Shown piece after piece: positions 1 to 8,771 of a DNA stretch of 64,000 nucleotides (within the stretch, counting starts at the first letter, position 1; each line of letters begins with the position of its first letter). Under the pieces are notes generated by a model. That model saw only the letters and a program-made list of their open reading frames with translations, was not told the DNA's origin and did no database searches. The position numbers and the translations under genes are program-made. Source of the DNA: Chromobacterium amazonense (GTDB lineage Bacteria > Pseudomonadota > Gammaproteobacteria > Burkholderiales > Chromobacteriaceae); contig NZ_MKCR01000027.1 of NCBI RefSeq assembly GCF_001855565.1, forward strand, positions 62,001-126,000, in the 5' to 3' direction.

Positions 1-126
1 AAATAGGGGGGCGCTAACGTGGCTCGCGTTGTCCCCGGGTAGGTTGCTTGAGCCTGCTGGCAACGGCAGGCCTAGAGGAATGATTGTCCAACGACAGAAC
101 CCGGCTTATCGACTGACTTCCACCCC
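1..126 (+). ncRNA. rnpB: RNase P RNA, 3' part (cut by window edge)
   Basis: This is the 3' third of bacterial type A RNase P RNA, the catalytic subunit that matures tRNA 5' ends. The window opens inside the gene. The conserved core AAATAGGGG, then GGGTAGGTTGCTTGAGCC, then the 3' universal block ACAGAACCCGGCTTATCG (about 95-112) match the Escherichia coli RNA in order and spacing. The 3' end is placed near 126 by analogy with the E. coli end after the last paired strand; the exact end is inferred. Confidence 0.93.
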
Positions 127-147
127 CATTACTCGCGGCTATCGATC

Positions 148-174
148 TTGCTTAAAAAATAAGCAAAAATTTTT
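148..174 (+). terminator. Probable rnpB intrinsic terminator
   Basis: A 7-bp A/T-rich stem, TTGCTTA with TAAGCAA around an A5 loop, is followed by AAA and then a T5 run. It sits just after the rnpB 3' end. The stem is weak, so this is a moderate call. Confidence 0.45.
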
Positions 175-201
175 CCCCGCCGCCGCGAATCGCTATACAA
201 T
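171..201 (+). promoter_or_regulatory. Weak sigma70-like promoter before dusB-fis
   Basis: TATACA at 194-199 is a reasonable -10 box about 40 bases before the dusB start, with TTTTCC 17 bases upstream as a poor -35. Its position between the rnpB terminator and dusB supports the call; the -35 match does not. Confidence 0.35.
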
Positions 202-238
202 ACCGACCCTTCCCGCCATTACCCGTATTTGAATTGTC

Positions 239-1297
239 ATGCAGATAGGACCGTACCAACTGAAAAACCGGCTGATCGTAGCGCCGATGGCCGGGGTGAC
301 GGACAGGCCCTTCCGCATGTTGTGCAAGCGCCTGGGCGCCGGCATGGCCGTTTCGGAGATGATCACCGCCAACAAGGCCTTGTGGACCACGCCGAAGACG
401 CTGCGCCGCGCCAACCACGAGGGCGAAGTGGAGCCCATCGTGGTGCAGATCGCCGGCGGCGAGCCGCAGGTGCTGGCCGAGGCGGCGCGACTCAACGTCG
501 AGCACGGCGCGCAGATCATCGACATCAATATGGGCTGCCCGGCGAAGAAGGTATGCAATGTGGCCGCCGGATCGGCGCTGCTGCGCGATCTGGACAATGT
601 CGGGCGGATACTGGAAGCGGTGGTGAAGGCGGTGGACGTGCCGGTGACGCTAAAGACCCGCACCGGCTGGAGCCGGGAGGTGAAGACGGCGCTGCGGGTG
701 GCCAGAATGGCGGAAGAGGCTGGCATCGCCGCGCTGGCGCTGCATGGCCGCACCCGCGAGGACATGTACCGCGGCGACGCCGAGTACGACACGATACGCG
801 AGGTGAAGCGGGCGGTGTCCATCCCGGTGGTGGCCAACGGCGACATCGATTCGCCTCTCAAGGCCAAGCATGTGCTGGATTACACCGGCGCCGATGCGAT
901 CATGATAGGCCGTGCGGCGCAGGGTCGGCCGTGGATTTTCCGCGAGATCCAGCATTATCTGGAGACTGGGGAGCTGTTGCCGCCGCCGACGGTGGGCGAG
1001 ATCCGCGAGATGATGCTGGGCCATCTGGACGAGCTGTACGGCTTTTACGGCGAGTATTCGGGTTGCCGCATCGCCCGCAAGCACATCGCCTGGTATACCA
1101 AGGGCCTGGCGGGCGGCAACGCTTTCCGCCAGCAGATGTACCGCTTGGAAAGCACGGACGAACAGCGCCGCGCGGTGGGTGAGTATTTCTCTCGCCTTGG
1201 CGACGCCGGGGATCGTCTAAGCTATGTAGTCGAGGATGAGGACAAGTTGGACCGCGACAGCGACGCCGTGGCGGAGGGCGAGGCCTGCGGCGGCTGA
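239..1297 (+). CDS. dusB: tRNA-dihydrouridine synthase B
   Basis: This FMN-dependent enzyme reduces uridine to dihydrouridine in the tRNA D-loop. The 352-residue length is normal for DusB with a short C-terminal extension. The N-terminal TIM-barrel signature APMAGVTDRPFR is at residues 15-26. The active-site loop NMGCPAKKV carries the catalytic Cys100, and HGRTREDMYRG follows near residue 168. The ATG at 239 is the first in-frame start after the leader and gives the usual N terminus. fis follows 47 bases downstream, the conserved dusB-fis pairing of beta- and gammaproteobacteria, so the two are probably cotranscribed. The last 20 or so residues are acidic and not conserved. Confidence 0.95.
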   Translation: MQIGPYQLKNRLIVAPMAGVTDRPFRMLCKRLGAGMAVSEMITANKALWTTPKTLRRANHEGEVEPIVVQIAGGEPQVLAEAARLNVEHGAQIIDINMGCPAKKVCNVAAGSALLRDLDNVGRILEAVVKAVDVPVTLKTRTGWSREVKTALRVARMAEEAGIAALALHGRTREDMYRGDAEYDTIREVKRAVSIPVVANGDIDSPLKAKHVLDYTGADAIMIGRAAQGRPWIFREIQHYLETGELLPPPTVGEIREMMLGHLDELYGFYGEYSGCRIARKHIAWYTKGLAGGNAFRQQMYRLESTDEQRRAVGEYFSRLGDAGDRLSYVVEDEDKLDRDSDAVAEGEACGG

Positions 1298-1344
1298 ATC
1301 GGCGCGGACCTTACGGGAACCCTACTCTGGATATCAATAACAAG

Positions 1345-1581
1345 ATGCAAAACAACGATCACATATCGCAGTCGGTGCGGCTGGCGATGGAGCAATATTT
1401 TCGCGATCTGGACGGCGAGGCGCCTTCCGCCATTTACGACATGGTGCTCGCCTGTGTCGAAAAGCCGCTGTTGGAGGTGGTGCTGATACACACCCAGGGC
1501 AACCAGACGCGAGCGGCGGAGTTGCTGGGCTTGAACCGCAACACCCTCCGCAAAAAGATGAAGTCGTATGATTTGATTTGA
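1345..1581 (+). CDS. fis: Fis-family nucleoid-associated DNA-binding protein
   Basis: Fis is a small DNA-bending protein that shapes the nucleoid and activates growth-related promoters such as rRNA operons. The 78 residues match the short Neisseriales form rather than the 98-residue enterobacterial one. The C-terminal helix-turn-helix NQTRAAELLGLNRNTLRKKM is clear at about residues 53-72. The N-terminal region is short, so the beta-hairpin arms used for invertase contacts in enterobacteria are reduced. It lies directly after dusB and ends at a strong terminator. Confidence 0.93.
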   Translation: MQNNDHISQSVRLAMEQYFRDLDGEAPSAIYDMVLACVEKPLLEVVLIHTQGNQTRAAELLGLNRNTLRKKMKSYDLI

Positions 1582-1585
1582 AGAT

Positions 1586-1625
1586 AAACCGGCCAAACTG
1601 CTTAACAGGATGGCCGGTTTTTTTT
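1586..1625 (+). terminator. Intrinsic terminator of dusB-fis
   Basis: A perfect 10-bp stem, AAACCGGCCA with TGGCCGGTTT, is followed directly by a T run to 1625. It begins 5 bases after the fis stop. Confidence 0.92.
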
Positions 1626-1756
1626 GCCCCCTCTCGCGCGGAGAGCCTTGGGGCTGGGGATTCGATGGACAGGCGGCCGCAGTGCGACCGAGGCGCACGT
1701 TGGCGGCCTGAGCCGGTTTTTATTGTTTTTATCCATAGCCAAAGCGGTAGAGAAAC

Positions 1757-3334
1757 ATGACCAAGATCGAACGAGCGCTGATCAGTGTGTCCGACAAGAG
1801 CGGTGTGCTGGAATTTGCCCAGCAACTGCATGCGCTGGGCGTACACATCCTGTCCACCGGCGGCACCGCCAAGCTGCTGCTGGACGCCGGCCTGCCGGTG
1901 ACCGAGGTGTCCGACTACACCGGCTTCCCCGAAATGCTGGACGGCCGCGTCAAGACCCTGCATCCCAAGGTGCATGGCGGCATCCTGGGCCGCCGCGACC
2001 TGCCGGAGCACGTCGCCACCATGGCCGAACACGGCATCGGCAATATCGACCTGGTCTGCGTCAATCTCTACCCGTTTGAAGCCACCATCGCCAATCCGGA
2101 CTGCACGCTGGAAGACGCCATCGAGAACATCGACATCGGCGGCCCGACCATGGTGCGCTCCGCCGCCAAGAACTGGGCGCATGTGGCCATCGTCACCGAC
2201 AGCGCCGACTACGCCGCATTGACGGCCGAGCTGAAGGCCAACGCCGGCCAGCTGTCCAAGGCCACCCGCTTCGAGCTGGCCAAGAAGGCCTTCACCCACA
2301 CCGCCGCCTACGACGGCGCCATCTCCAATTACCTGACCAGCCTGGCCGACGGCGTGGTGGCGGGCAAGCCGGAGCGCGTGGCCTTCCCGAACCGTCTGAA
2401 CGCCCAGTTCATCAAGGTGCAGGACATGCGCTACGGCGAGAATCCGCACCAGGCGGCTGCCTTCTACCGCGACCTGGACCCGGCCGCCGGCAGCATCGCC
2501 CATTACCAGCAGCTGCAGGGCAAGGAACTGTCGTACAACAATATCGCCGACGCCGACGCCGCCTGGGAGGCGGTGAAGACCTTCGACGATACCGCCTGCG
2601 TCATCGTCAAGCACGCCAACCCGTGCGGCGTGGCCGTCGGCCCCGATACGCTGGCCGCATACAAGCTGGCCTTCGCGACCGACACCACCAGCGCCTTCGG
2701 CGGCATCATCGCCTTCAACCGTCCGGTGGACGCCGCTACCGTGGAAGCGGTGACCGGCCAGTTCCTGGAAGTGCTGATCGCGCCGTCCTTCACAGATGAA
2801 GCCAAGGCCATCATCGCCGCCAAGAAGAATGTGCGCGTGCTGGAAATCCCGCTGGAAACCGGCGCCAACCGCTTCGAACTGAAGCGCGTGGGCGGCGGCG
2901 TGCTGGTGCAGACGCCGGACATCCGCAATGTGGGCCTGGACGAACTGCGCGTGGTCAGCAAGCGCCAGCCGACGCCGCAGGAGCTGTCGGACCTGCTGTT
3001 CGCCTGGCGCGTGGCCAAGTTCGTCAAGTCCAACGCCATCGTCTTCTGCAAGAACGGCCAGACCGCCGGCATCGGCGCCGGCCAGATGAGCCGGGTGGAC
3101 TCCACCCGCATCGCCGCGCGCAAGGCGCAGGACGCCTGCTTGAGCCTGGCCGGCGCGGTGGCGGCGTCGGATGCCTTCTTCCCCTTCCGCGACGGCATCG
3201 ACGTCATCGCCGAACAGGGCATCAAGGCCATCATCCAGCCGGGCGGCTCGATGCGCGACGAGGAAGTCTTCGCCGCTGCCGATGAGCATGGCATCGCGCT
3301 GGTGTTGACCGGCGTGCGCCATTTCCGCCACTGA
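1757..3334 (+). CDS. purH: Bifunctional AICAR formyltransferase / IMP cyclohydrolase
   Basis: PurH catalyses the last two steps of IMP synthesis. The 525 residues are full length. The N-terminal MGS-like cyclohydrolase domain (about 1-200) contains [19 protein letters not shown] and [14 protein letters not shown]. The C-terminal AICAR transformylase domain contains MRYGENPHQ, the catalytic KHANPCG and AFGGIIAFN. The ATG at 1757 follows AGAGAAAC and gives the standard [14 protein letters not shown] start. purD lies 153 bases downstream in the same direction, and two hairpins lie between them. Confidence 0.97.
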   Translation: MTKIERALISVSDKSGVLEFAQQLHALGVHILSTGGTAKLLLDAGLPVTEVSDYTGFPEMLDGRVKTLHPKVHGGILGRRDLPEHVATMAEHGIGNIDLVCVNLYPFEATIANPDCTLEDAIENIDIGGPTMVRSAAKNWAHVAIVTDSADYAALTAELKANAGQLSKATRFELAKKAFTHTAAYDGAISNYLTSLADGVVAGKPERVAFPNRLNAQFIKVQDMRYGENPHQAAAFYRDLDPAAGSIAHYQQLQGKELSYNNIADADAAWEAVKTFDDTACVIVKHANPCGVAVGPDTLAAYKLAFATDTTSAFGGIIAFNRPVDAATVEAVTGQFLEVLIAPSFTDEAKAIIAAKKNVRVLEIPLETGANRFELKRVGGGVLVQTPDIRNVGLDELRVVSKRQPTPQELSDLLFAWRVAKFVKSNAIVFCKNGQTAGIGAGQMSRVDSTRIAARKAQDACLSLAGAVAASDAFFPFRDGIDVIAEQGIKAIIQPGGSMRDEEVFAAADEHGIALVLTGVRHFRH

Positions 3335-3353
3335 TAATTGGCTTTCGGCGAAT

Positions 3354-3384
3354 GCCGCCGTCTTCCGCATGCGGAAACGGCGGC
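3354..3384 (+). promoter_or_regulatory. Strong hairpin in the purH-purD gap
   Basis: GCCGCCGT pairs with ACGGCGGC and, inside it, TTCCGC with GCGGAA around an AT core, with one unpaired base. This gives nearly 14 base pairs. No T run follows, so it is not a standard terminator. It could be a Rho-resistant mRNA end, a processing site or a protein-binding palindrome. Confidence 0.5.
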
Positions 3385-3440
3385 CATCCAACCGACTTGG
3401 CGCTATGCTATGCAGGTATTCGCCAAGTGAAGGCGGCGAT

Positions 3441-3458
3441 GGCCGGCGCGTGCCGGCC
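3441..3458 (+). promoter_or_regulatory. Second G+C hairpin before purD
   Basis: GGCCGGC and GCCGGCC form a perfect 7-bp stem around GCGT, 30 bases before the purD start. It could affect purD expression from a shared purH-purD transcript; nothing in the sequence shows which way. Confidence 0.4.
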
Positions 3459-3487
3459 GCGCCCTCTTGTATAAGGACTGAAATCCC

Positions 3488-4765
3488 ATGAAAGTTCTCG
3501 TGATCGGCTCCGGCGGACGCGAACACGCGCTGGCCTGGCGCATCGCCAAATCCAAGCGCGTTTCCAAAGTGTTTGTCGCGCCGGGCAATGCCGGCACCGC
3601 GCTGGACCCGAATCTGACCAATGTGCCGGCCAACAGCGTGGCCGAATGGCTGGCCCTGGCCAAGCAAGAAAAGGTCGACCTGACCATCGTTGGCCCGGAA
3701 GCGCCGCTGGCCGCCGGCGTGGTGGACGTTTTCCGCGGCGAAGGGCTGAAGGTGTTCGGCCCCACTCAATACTGCGCGCAGCTGGAAAGTTCCAAGGACT
3801 TCGCCAAGGCCTTCATGCAGCGCCATGGCATCCCCACCGCCGCTTACCAGACCTTCCGCAGCGCCACCGAGGCACACGCCTATGTGAATGAGCGCGGCGC
3901 GCCCATCGTGATCAAGGCCGATGGCCTGGCCGCCGGCAAGGGCGTGGTGGTGGCGATGACGATGGAAGAGGCGCACGCCGCCATCGACGACATGTTGTTG
4001 TCCAACAAGATGGGCGAGGCCGGCAGCCGCGTGGTGATCGAAGACTTCCTGCAGGGCGAGGAAGCCAGCTTCATCGTGATGGTGGACGGCGAGCATGTGC
4101 TGCCGATGGCCACCAGCCAGGACCACAAGCGCTTGCTGGACCACGACCAGGGGCCGAACACCGGCGGCATGGGCGCCTACAGCCCGGCGCCGGTGGTGAC
4201 GCCGGAAGTGCACAATCGCGTGATGCGCGAAATCATCCAGCCGGTCGTGCAGGGCATGAAGAAGGACGGACATTCGTACACGGGCTTCCTCTACGCTGGC
4301 CTGATGATAGACGAGCAGGGCCACCCCAAGGTGATCGAGTTCAACTGCCGCTTCGGCGATCCTGAAACCCAACCCATCATGGCGCGCCTGAAAACCGACT
4401 TCACCGTGCTGCTGGAAGCCGGCGTCAACGGCAAGCTGGACAAGGTGGAAGCGGAATGGGACCGCCGCGTGGCGCTGGGCGTGGTGCTGGCCGCCGCCGG
4501 CTACCCGGACGCGCCGCGCAAGGGCGACGCCATCCATGGCATCCCGGCCGCCAGCGACGATGGCATGGTGTTCCACGCCGGCACGGCGCTAGACGAACAG
4601 CGCCAACTGCGCAGCAGCGGCGGCCGCGTGCTATGCGCGGTGGGCCTGGGCGACAGCGTCAAGATGGCGCAAAGCCGCGCCTACCAACTGGCCGACGCCA
4701 TCGAGTTCGCCGGCAAGCAATTCCGCCGCGACATAGGCGCGCTGGCGATCGGGCGCAAACACTGA
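3488..4765 (+). CDS. purD: Phosphoribosylamine-glycine ligase (GAR synthetase)
   Basis: PurD joins glycine to phosphoribosylamine with ATP, the second step of purine synthesis. The 425 residues are the usual length. The start MKVLVIGSGGREHALAW is diagnostic. The ATP-grasp motifs follow: VIKADGLAAGKGVVVA near residue 140, TGGMGAYSPAP near 222, and EFNCRFGDPETQ near 282. The neighbouring purH serves the other end of the same pathway. Confidence 0.97.
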   Translation: MKVLVIGSGGREHALAWRIAKSKRVSKVFVAPGNAGTALDPNLTNVPANSVAEWLALAKQEKVDLTIVGPEAPLAAGVVDVFRGEGLKVFGPTQYCAQLESSKDFAKAFMQRHGIPTAAYQTFRSATEAHAYVNERGAPIVIKADGLAAGKGVVVAMTMEEAHAAIDDMLLSNKMGEAGSRVVIEDFLQGEEASFIVMVDGEHVLPMATSQDHKRLLDHDQGPNTGGMGAYSPAPVVTPEVHNRVMREIIQPVVQGMKKDGHSYTGFLYAGLMIDEQGHPKVIEFNCRFGDPETQPIMARLKTDFTVLLEAGVNGKLDKVEAEWDRRVALGVVLAAAGYPDAPRKGDAIHGIPAASDDGMVFHAGTALDEQRQLRSSGGRVLCAVGLGDSVKMAQSRAYQLADAIEFAGKQFRRDIGALAIGRKH

Positions 4766-4782
4766 GTTTTTGCTGATTTGAG

Positions 4783-4814
4783 ACAAGAGCAGCGCGATGG
4801 AGCGCTGTTCTTGT
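4783..4814 (+). terminator. Probable purD terminator hairpin
   Basis: ACAAGAGCAGCGC pairs with GCGCTGTTCTTGT with one mismatch around GATGGA. The T run is delayed (ATTCAATGTTTTT). It sits 17 bases after the purD stop. The next 180 bases before the following gene are A/T-rich and hold nothing else I can name. Confidence 0.6.
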
Positions 4815-4994
4815 ATTCAATGTTTTTGCTGTTCAGATCGAAAATATTTTTTTGCATATATGCCTTTGATATTACCTAAATTGCGGCTCTGTGGAATGAG
4901 GCCTGTCACTCTGGTTGCGTATTTTCATTTCCCACCTGTGTTTTGACGTCATTACCGTTACAATCAATCTTCCTTGGTTTTCGTCTGATTCATC

Positions 4995-5576
4995 ATGAAG
5001 TTTGGTTATGGTCCCTTGCCGCGCCTGCCTGGCAGCCGTCTGCAGCAACGGGCCCGCAAGCAGCTGCGCCACGGCGGCGTGATCGCCTATTCCACCGAAT
5101 CCTGTTACGGCCTGGGTTGCCGTCCGCTCGACGTGCGGGCGATCCACCGCGTGCTGGCGATCAAGGCGCGGCCCAATCACAAGGGTTTGATCGTCATTGC
5201 CGCAGATTTCGAGCAGATCCGCCATCTGGTGCGGCCGCTTTCCGCGGCGCAGCGCGCGGAACTGGCGCGCTATTGGCCCGGTCCATACACCTTTCTGTTG
5301 CCGGCTTCGCGGCGGGTGCCGCCAGCGCTGCGCGGCCGGCATGACAAGATCGCGGTGCGGGTGACGGCGCACGGCGAGGCGGCGGCTTTGTGCCGGGCGC
5401 TGGGGACGGCCTTGGTGTCGACTTCGGCCAACCGCGCGGGCCAGAAATCGCTGAAAACGGCGCAGGCCTGCCGCAAGGCGTTTAAAGATAAGGTATTGAC
5501 CTTGCCGGGGCGCATCGGCAAACGGCGCAAACCGTCCACCATCATCGATCTGGAAACCGGCCGCGTGTTACGCTAG
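4995..5576 (+). CDS. tsaC: L-threonylcarbamoyladenylate synthase (TsaC/Sua5/YrdC family)
   Basis: Family members make threonylcarbamoyl-AMP from threonine, bicarbonate and ATP for the t6A37 modification of ANN-decoding tRNAs. The 193 residues cover a single YrdC domain with no Sua5 C-terminal domain. Visible motifs are GGVIAYSTESCYGLG near 30, the K-rich IKARPNHKGLIVIA near 57, PGPYTFLLPAS near 95, and STSANRAGQ near 140. The YciO subfamily, whose role is unclear, cannot be fully excluded. Only 25 bases separate it from tolQ, so the two are probably cotranscribed. Confidence 0.85.
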   Translation: MKFGYGPLPRLPGSRLQQRARKQLRHGGVIAYSTESCYGLGCRPLDVRAIHRVLAIKARPNHKGLIVIAADFEQIRHLVRPLSAAQRAELARYWPGPYTFLLPASRRVPPALRGRHDKIAVRVTAHGEAAALCRALGTALVSTSANRAGQKSLKTAQACRKAFKDKVLTLPGRIGKRRKPSTIIDLETGRVLR

Positions 5577-5601
5577 CCGTATGTGAACCGAGGAAGAAAA
5601 C

Positions 5602-6270
5602 GTGCAACAGATTTCATTCATCAGCCTGATCCTCAACGCCAGCCTGTTGGTGCAGTTGGTGATGGCGGGCTTGGCCTTGACCTCCCTGCTGTCCTGGGCG
5701 CTGATTTTCAACAAGATCTCGGTGCTGGGCGCGGCCAAGCGCCATAGCGAGGAGTTCGAGCGTACCTTCTGGAGCGGGGCGGACCTGAACCGTCTGTACG
5801 AGGACGTGTCGCGCCGCAGCGATACGGTGGGGATGGAGCGCATTTTCCAGTCCGGCTTCGCCGAGTTTCTGAAGCTGCGCGGCCGGGCGGGCACCGAATT
5901 GTCGGACATCATGGATGGTTCGCGCCGGGCGATGCGCGCGGCGGCGCAGCGCGAGCTGGACGCGCTGGACAGCCACACCTCTTTCCTGGCGACGGTGGGT
6001 TCGGTCAGTCCTTACGTCGGCTTGTTCGGCACGGTGTGGGGCATCATGCATGCCTTCATCGGCCTGGGCAACGCCGGTCAGGCCACGCTGAGCACGGTGG
6101 CGCCGGGCATCGCCGAGGCGCTGGTGGCGACGGCGATCGGCCTGTTCGCCGCCATCCCGGCGGTGGTGGCCTATAACCGCTTCGCCACCGATGTGGATCG
6201 TCTGGCCACCCGTTTCGACACCTATATGGAAGAGTTTTCCAATATCCTGCAGCGGCTGGCGATGCGATAA
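5602..6270 (+). CDS. tolQ: TolQ, proton-channel subunit of the Tol-Pal system
   Basis: TolQ is an inner-membrane protein that works with TolR to use the proton gradient for outer-membrane constriction at division. The 222 residues and three membrane segments (about 10-35, 125-155 and 165-190) fit TolQ better than ExbB. GLFGTVWGIMHAFIGLG is the family signature. The GTG start at 5602 follows GAGGAAG at good spacing. The usual partners tolR, tolA, tolB and pal are not next to it; the next gene is an unrelated transporter. An ExbB assignment is possible but less likely. Confidence 0.88.
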   Translation: MQQISFISLILNASLLVQLVMAGLALTSLLSWALIFNKISVLGAAKRHSEEFERTFWSGADLNRLYEDVSRRSDTVGMERIFQSGFAEFLKLRGRAGTELSDIMDGSRRAMRAAAQRELDALDSHTSFLATVGSVSPYVGLFGTVWGIMHAFIGLGNAGQATLSTVAPGIAEALVATAIGLFAAIPAVVAYNRFATDVDRLATRFDTYMEEFSNILQRLAMR

Positions 6271-6331
6271 GCCGCTTGCCGTTTCGGCGCGCGTCCGGCA
6301 TGGTTTGGGTTCAAATGATTCGGACACAGCC

Positions 6332-7198
6332 ATGCCTTTTTCACGTCTCGCGCCGCTTACCTTGGCGGCCTTCTTTGCCCTCTACATCATCTGGGGCTCC
6401 ACCTATCTGGCCATCCGCATTGGAGTGGAATCCTGGCCGCCGTTGATGATGGCGGGCATCCGCTTCACCCTGGCCGGCATCATCGTGCTGGCGTTTTTGC
6501 GTTGGCGCGGCGCGGCATGGCCGGATGCGCGCCAGCTGCGCGGGGCGGCGATTCTGGGCGTATTGATGCCGGCTGTGGGCAATGGCCTGGTGACGATGGC
6601 CGAGCGCGAGGTGTCGTCCGGCGTGGCCGCGTTGGTGGTGGCGACGGTGCCGCTGTTCACCTTGCTGTTCGCCCGGCTGTTTGGCCACAAATCGCGCGCC
6701 TTGGAGTGGGCGGGCATGTTGCTGGGCGTATTCGGCATCGTGTTGCTGAATCTGGGCTCCAGCCTGCGCGCCAGTCCGGAAGGGGCGGCGCTGCTAGTAT
6801 TGGCCTCGGCCGGCTGGGCGCTGGGCTCGGCCTGGAGCAAGCATCTGGCGCAGCCGCCGGGCGCCATGGGCAGCGCCTGGACCATGATCTTTGGCGGTCT
6901 GACCTTGCTGCTGTCGAGTGCCGCCATCGGCGAGCGGCTGGCGGCCTGGCCGGACGCTGCCGGCTGGGGCGCATTGCTGTATCTGACGGTGTTCGGCTCG
7001 ATGATCGCCTACAGCGCCTACCTGTATCTGTTGCGGACGGTAACGGCCGCCGCCGCCACTAGCTATGCCTATGTCAATCCGGTGATCGCGGTGTTGTTGG
7101 GCGTGTTGTTCCTGGGCGAGCATGTCGGTCCGCAGGAGATGCTGGCGATGGTGGTGATTGTGGCGGCGGTGCTGCTGATCAGCTGGCGGCGATCATGA
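6332..7198 (+). CDS. EamA/DMT-family transporter (YedA-like)
   Basis: This 288-residue inner-membrane protein has two EamA repeats and about ten membrane segments. The start is WGSTYLAIRIGVES at residues 21-34, and the C-terminal repeat carries TSYAYVNPVIAVLLG near 245. DMT proteins of this type export amino acids or small drugs; substrate cannot be read from sequence. The ATG at 6332 is preferred to upstream in-frame ATGs because those overlap tolQ and would put a non-hydrophobic extension before the first membrane helix. It ends in a bidirectional terminator shared with the convergent LPMO gene. Confidence 0.85.
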   Translation: MPFSRLAPLTLAAFFALYIIWGSTYLAIRIGVESWPPLMMAGIRFTLAGIIVLAFLRWRGAAWPDARQLRGAAILGVLMPAVGNGLVTMAEREVSSGVAALVVATVPLFTLLFARLFGHKSRALEWAGMLLGVFGIVLLNLGSSLRASPEGAALLVLASAGWALGSAWSKHLAQPPGAMGSAWTMIFGGLTLLLSSAAIGERLAAWPDAAGWGALLYLTVFGSMIAYSAYLYLLRTVTAAAATSYAYVNPVIAVLLGVLFLGEHVGPQEMLAMVVIVAAVLLISWRRS

Positions 7199-7281
7199 GG
7201 GTGGCCGGCAGTGCCTGCGCCCGTGCCTAGGCTGCCGGTGCGTCCAGCCTGCGGCCGGACAACTGCCTCGCCGATCAAGCT

Positions 7282-7311
7282 AAAACCGCCGCTGAAGGAA
7301 GCGGCGGTTTT
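7282..7311. terminator. Bidirectional terminator between transporter and LPMO genes
   Basis: AAAACCGCCGC and GCGGCGGTTTT form a perfect 11-bp stem around TGAAGGAA. A run on one side and T run on the other let it stop transcripts from both convergent genes. Confidence 0.9.
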
Positions 7312-7326
7312 CATGGCGGGGGGAGG

Positions 7327-8472
7327 TCAGATCGCCTGCCACAGAGTGGGCTGGGTGGATGGCGTCCAGCCGGCACCAGCCCAGGCGGTGTGCGGCTGCA
7401 GGCAGCGGTATTGTCGGCCCTGGTAGCTGACAACCTGATTCCGCGCATACTTCCCGCCTTCCTTCCAGGCATCGGCCGCTGGGGGCGGATTGACGCCGCC
7501 GTCTCCCTTCTTCAGATCGATGGTGAAACTGTAGCCTTTGTAACTGTCGTTCAGATACACGCGGTTGGCGGTGGCGTCCTTTACCGGAACGATGGATACG
7601 GCGCGCTGCTGCGATTTCATCACGCCGATGCGGATGGACGGCGAAGCGGCGTTCACCTTCAGCGCCAGTTCGTATGGCCAATTGGCGATCTGTCCGCTGG
7701 CGGCGTTCAGCGCCACCGTGTGCTTCTCGGCGTCGCGGCCCAGGCTGTCGAATACGCGCAGCGTGGCGCTGCTGCCGGCAGGCAGGTTTTCGCGCGCGGC
7801 GACGTTGCCGATTTCCTTCCACGGATTGACCGCCGGCGGCGCGGTCTCGCCGCCGAAATTGACGTCGGAACACGAATAGAACGCTTCTTCGCTGTCCGAT
7901 CGTTTCCAGACGTTGAAGATGATGTGCTTTCCAGTCTTGCCTTGCGGCAGTTTCAGCGTCATGTGGTAGCGCTTGTTGGCGTCTTGCTGCGGCGTGCCGT
8001 TGATGGTGCCGAATGGCTCCAGGTCCGACCATTTCAGCGGCTGCTCGGGATTCCAGCCGTTCTTGGTCACGTAGAACTTGAAGTATTTGGTGGCATGCGG
8101 CGCGGTGGCCTTGTAGATGAATTCAAAGTTGCCGTTGGCGTCCGGCACTATGCTGGTGGTGCGCCAGTCGCTGCGGGCCAGATTGAAGCCCTTGAATTCG
8201 GCTTTGCCGCCGCCGCACAGCGTGCCGTCCGGCACCGCCGCCTGGTGATTGTCGCCTTGCGGGTTCTGGTTGATGCCGTTCCAGTCGTACATCGCCTGGG
8301 TGCCGCCCACCTGCTTGGCTGCTTGGCAGGCCGAGGTTTTCGGCGCTTCCGGGCCTTCCAGAAAGCAGCTGTAGACGCGGTTGATCGGAATTTCCATCGT
8401 GCCGTGGGCCCAGAGCGGGGCGCTCAGACAGCCTAAGGTCAGGGCGGCGGGAAGATGCCAATGCAGTTTCAT
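7327..8472 (-). CDS. Secreted chitin-active lytic polysaccharide monooxygenase (AA10, GbpA-like)
   Basis: Copper enzyme predicted to cleave crystalline chitin oxidatively outside the cell. The 381 residues begin with a Sec signal peptide (1-22, ending LSAPLWA). His23 of HGTMEIPINRVYS becomes the N-terminal copper-brace residue. The second copper His lies in KATAPHATKYFKF, and the axial Phe in CSDVNFGG. A GbpA2-type module follows at about 220-315, and a C-terminal CBM5/12 chitin-binding module at about 335-381 contains the aromatic GRQYRCLQPHTAW. The ATG at 8472 has a strong AAGGAGTCCGC ribosome site. It is divergent from a GntR-nag operon, so it likely belongs to the same chitin regulon. A cell-adhesion role, as for Vibrio GbpA, is also possible. 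Confidence 0.93.
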   Translation of the reverse strand: MKLHWHLPAALTLGCLSAPLWAHGTMEIPINRVYSCFLEGPEAPKTSACQAAKQVGGTQAMYDWNGINQNPQGDNHQAAVPDGTLCGGGKAEFKGFNLARSDWRTTSIVPDANGNFEFIYKATAPHATKYFKFYVTKNGWNPEQPLKWSDLEPFGTINGTPQQDANKRYHMTLKLPQGKTGKHIIFNVWKRSDSEEAFYSCSDVNFGGETAPPAVNPWKEIGNVAARENLPAGSSATLRVFDSLGRDAEKHTVALNAASGQIANWPYELALKVNAASPSIRIGVMKSQQRAVSIVPVKDATANRVYLNDSYKGYSFTIDLKKGDGGVNPPPAADAWKEGGKYARNQVVSYQGRQYRCLQPHTAWAGAGWTPSTQPTLWQAI

Positions 8473-8519
8473 GCGGACTCCTTGTCTGGTAGTGGTATGT
8501 AAGCGCATCGTCATCAGCC

Positions 8520-8536
8520 AGGACGAGGATCGTCCT
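8520..8536. promoter_or_regulatory. Inverted repeat upstream of the LPMO gene
   Basis: AGGACGA and TCGTCCT are perfect 7-bp arms around GGA, 48 bases before the LPMO start. It could be a hairpin in the 5' leader or an operator. A looser CTGG...CCAG repeat follows at about 8541-8563. Confidence 0.5.
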
Positions 8537-8591
8537 ATTACTGGCTTAATGATTTAAAACCAGATCATTTTTTAAATATAAGTTTTAAGGC

Positions 8592-8605
8592 TGGTATTAA
8601 TGCCA
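8592..8605. promoter_or_regulatory. Candidate GntR operator on the LPMO side
   Basis: TGGTATTAATGCCA is a near-perfect 14-bp palindrome. Its first 11 bases are identical to 8783-8793 in front of the GntR gene. HutC-type GntR regulators of GlcNAc genes bind short palindromes of this general kind. Confidence 0.5.
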
Positions 8606-8771
8606 TTTTTGGCTGTTGTCGCCGTAAGGTCTGATTTTTCCAAAGATTGTCGATTGGCGGACCTGCCCATTCGGTCGTCCCGCATCTTGCCCACTGTTCT
8701 TCATGTCTTTCCTCCTCTACCTGTCTCTTTGTTGCCATGCGCAATGGATGGATGAATCGGCGCTTGATAAT

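Noticed and set aside
1334-4576. A 1080-codon open frame on the minus strand across purH and purD
   Set aside because: It is the antisense of two certain genes, is rich in His, Gly, Ala and Arg from GC skew, and shows no family motif.
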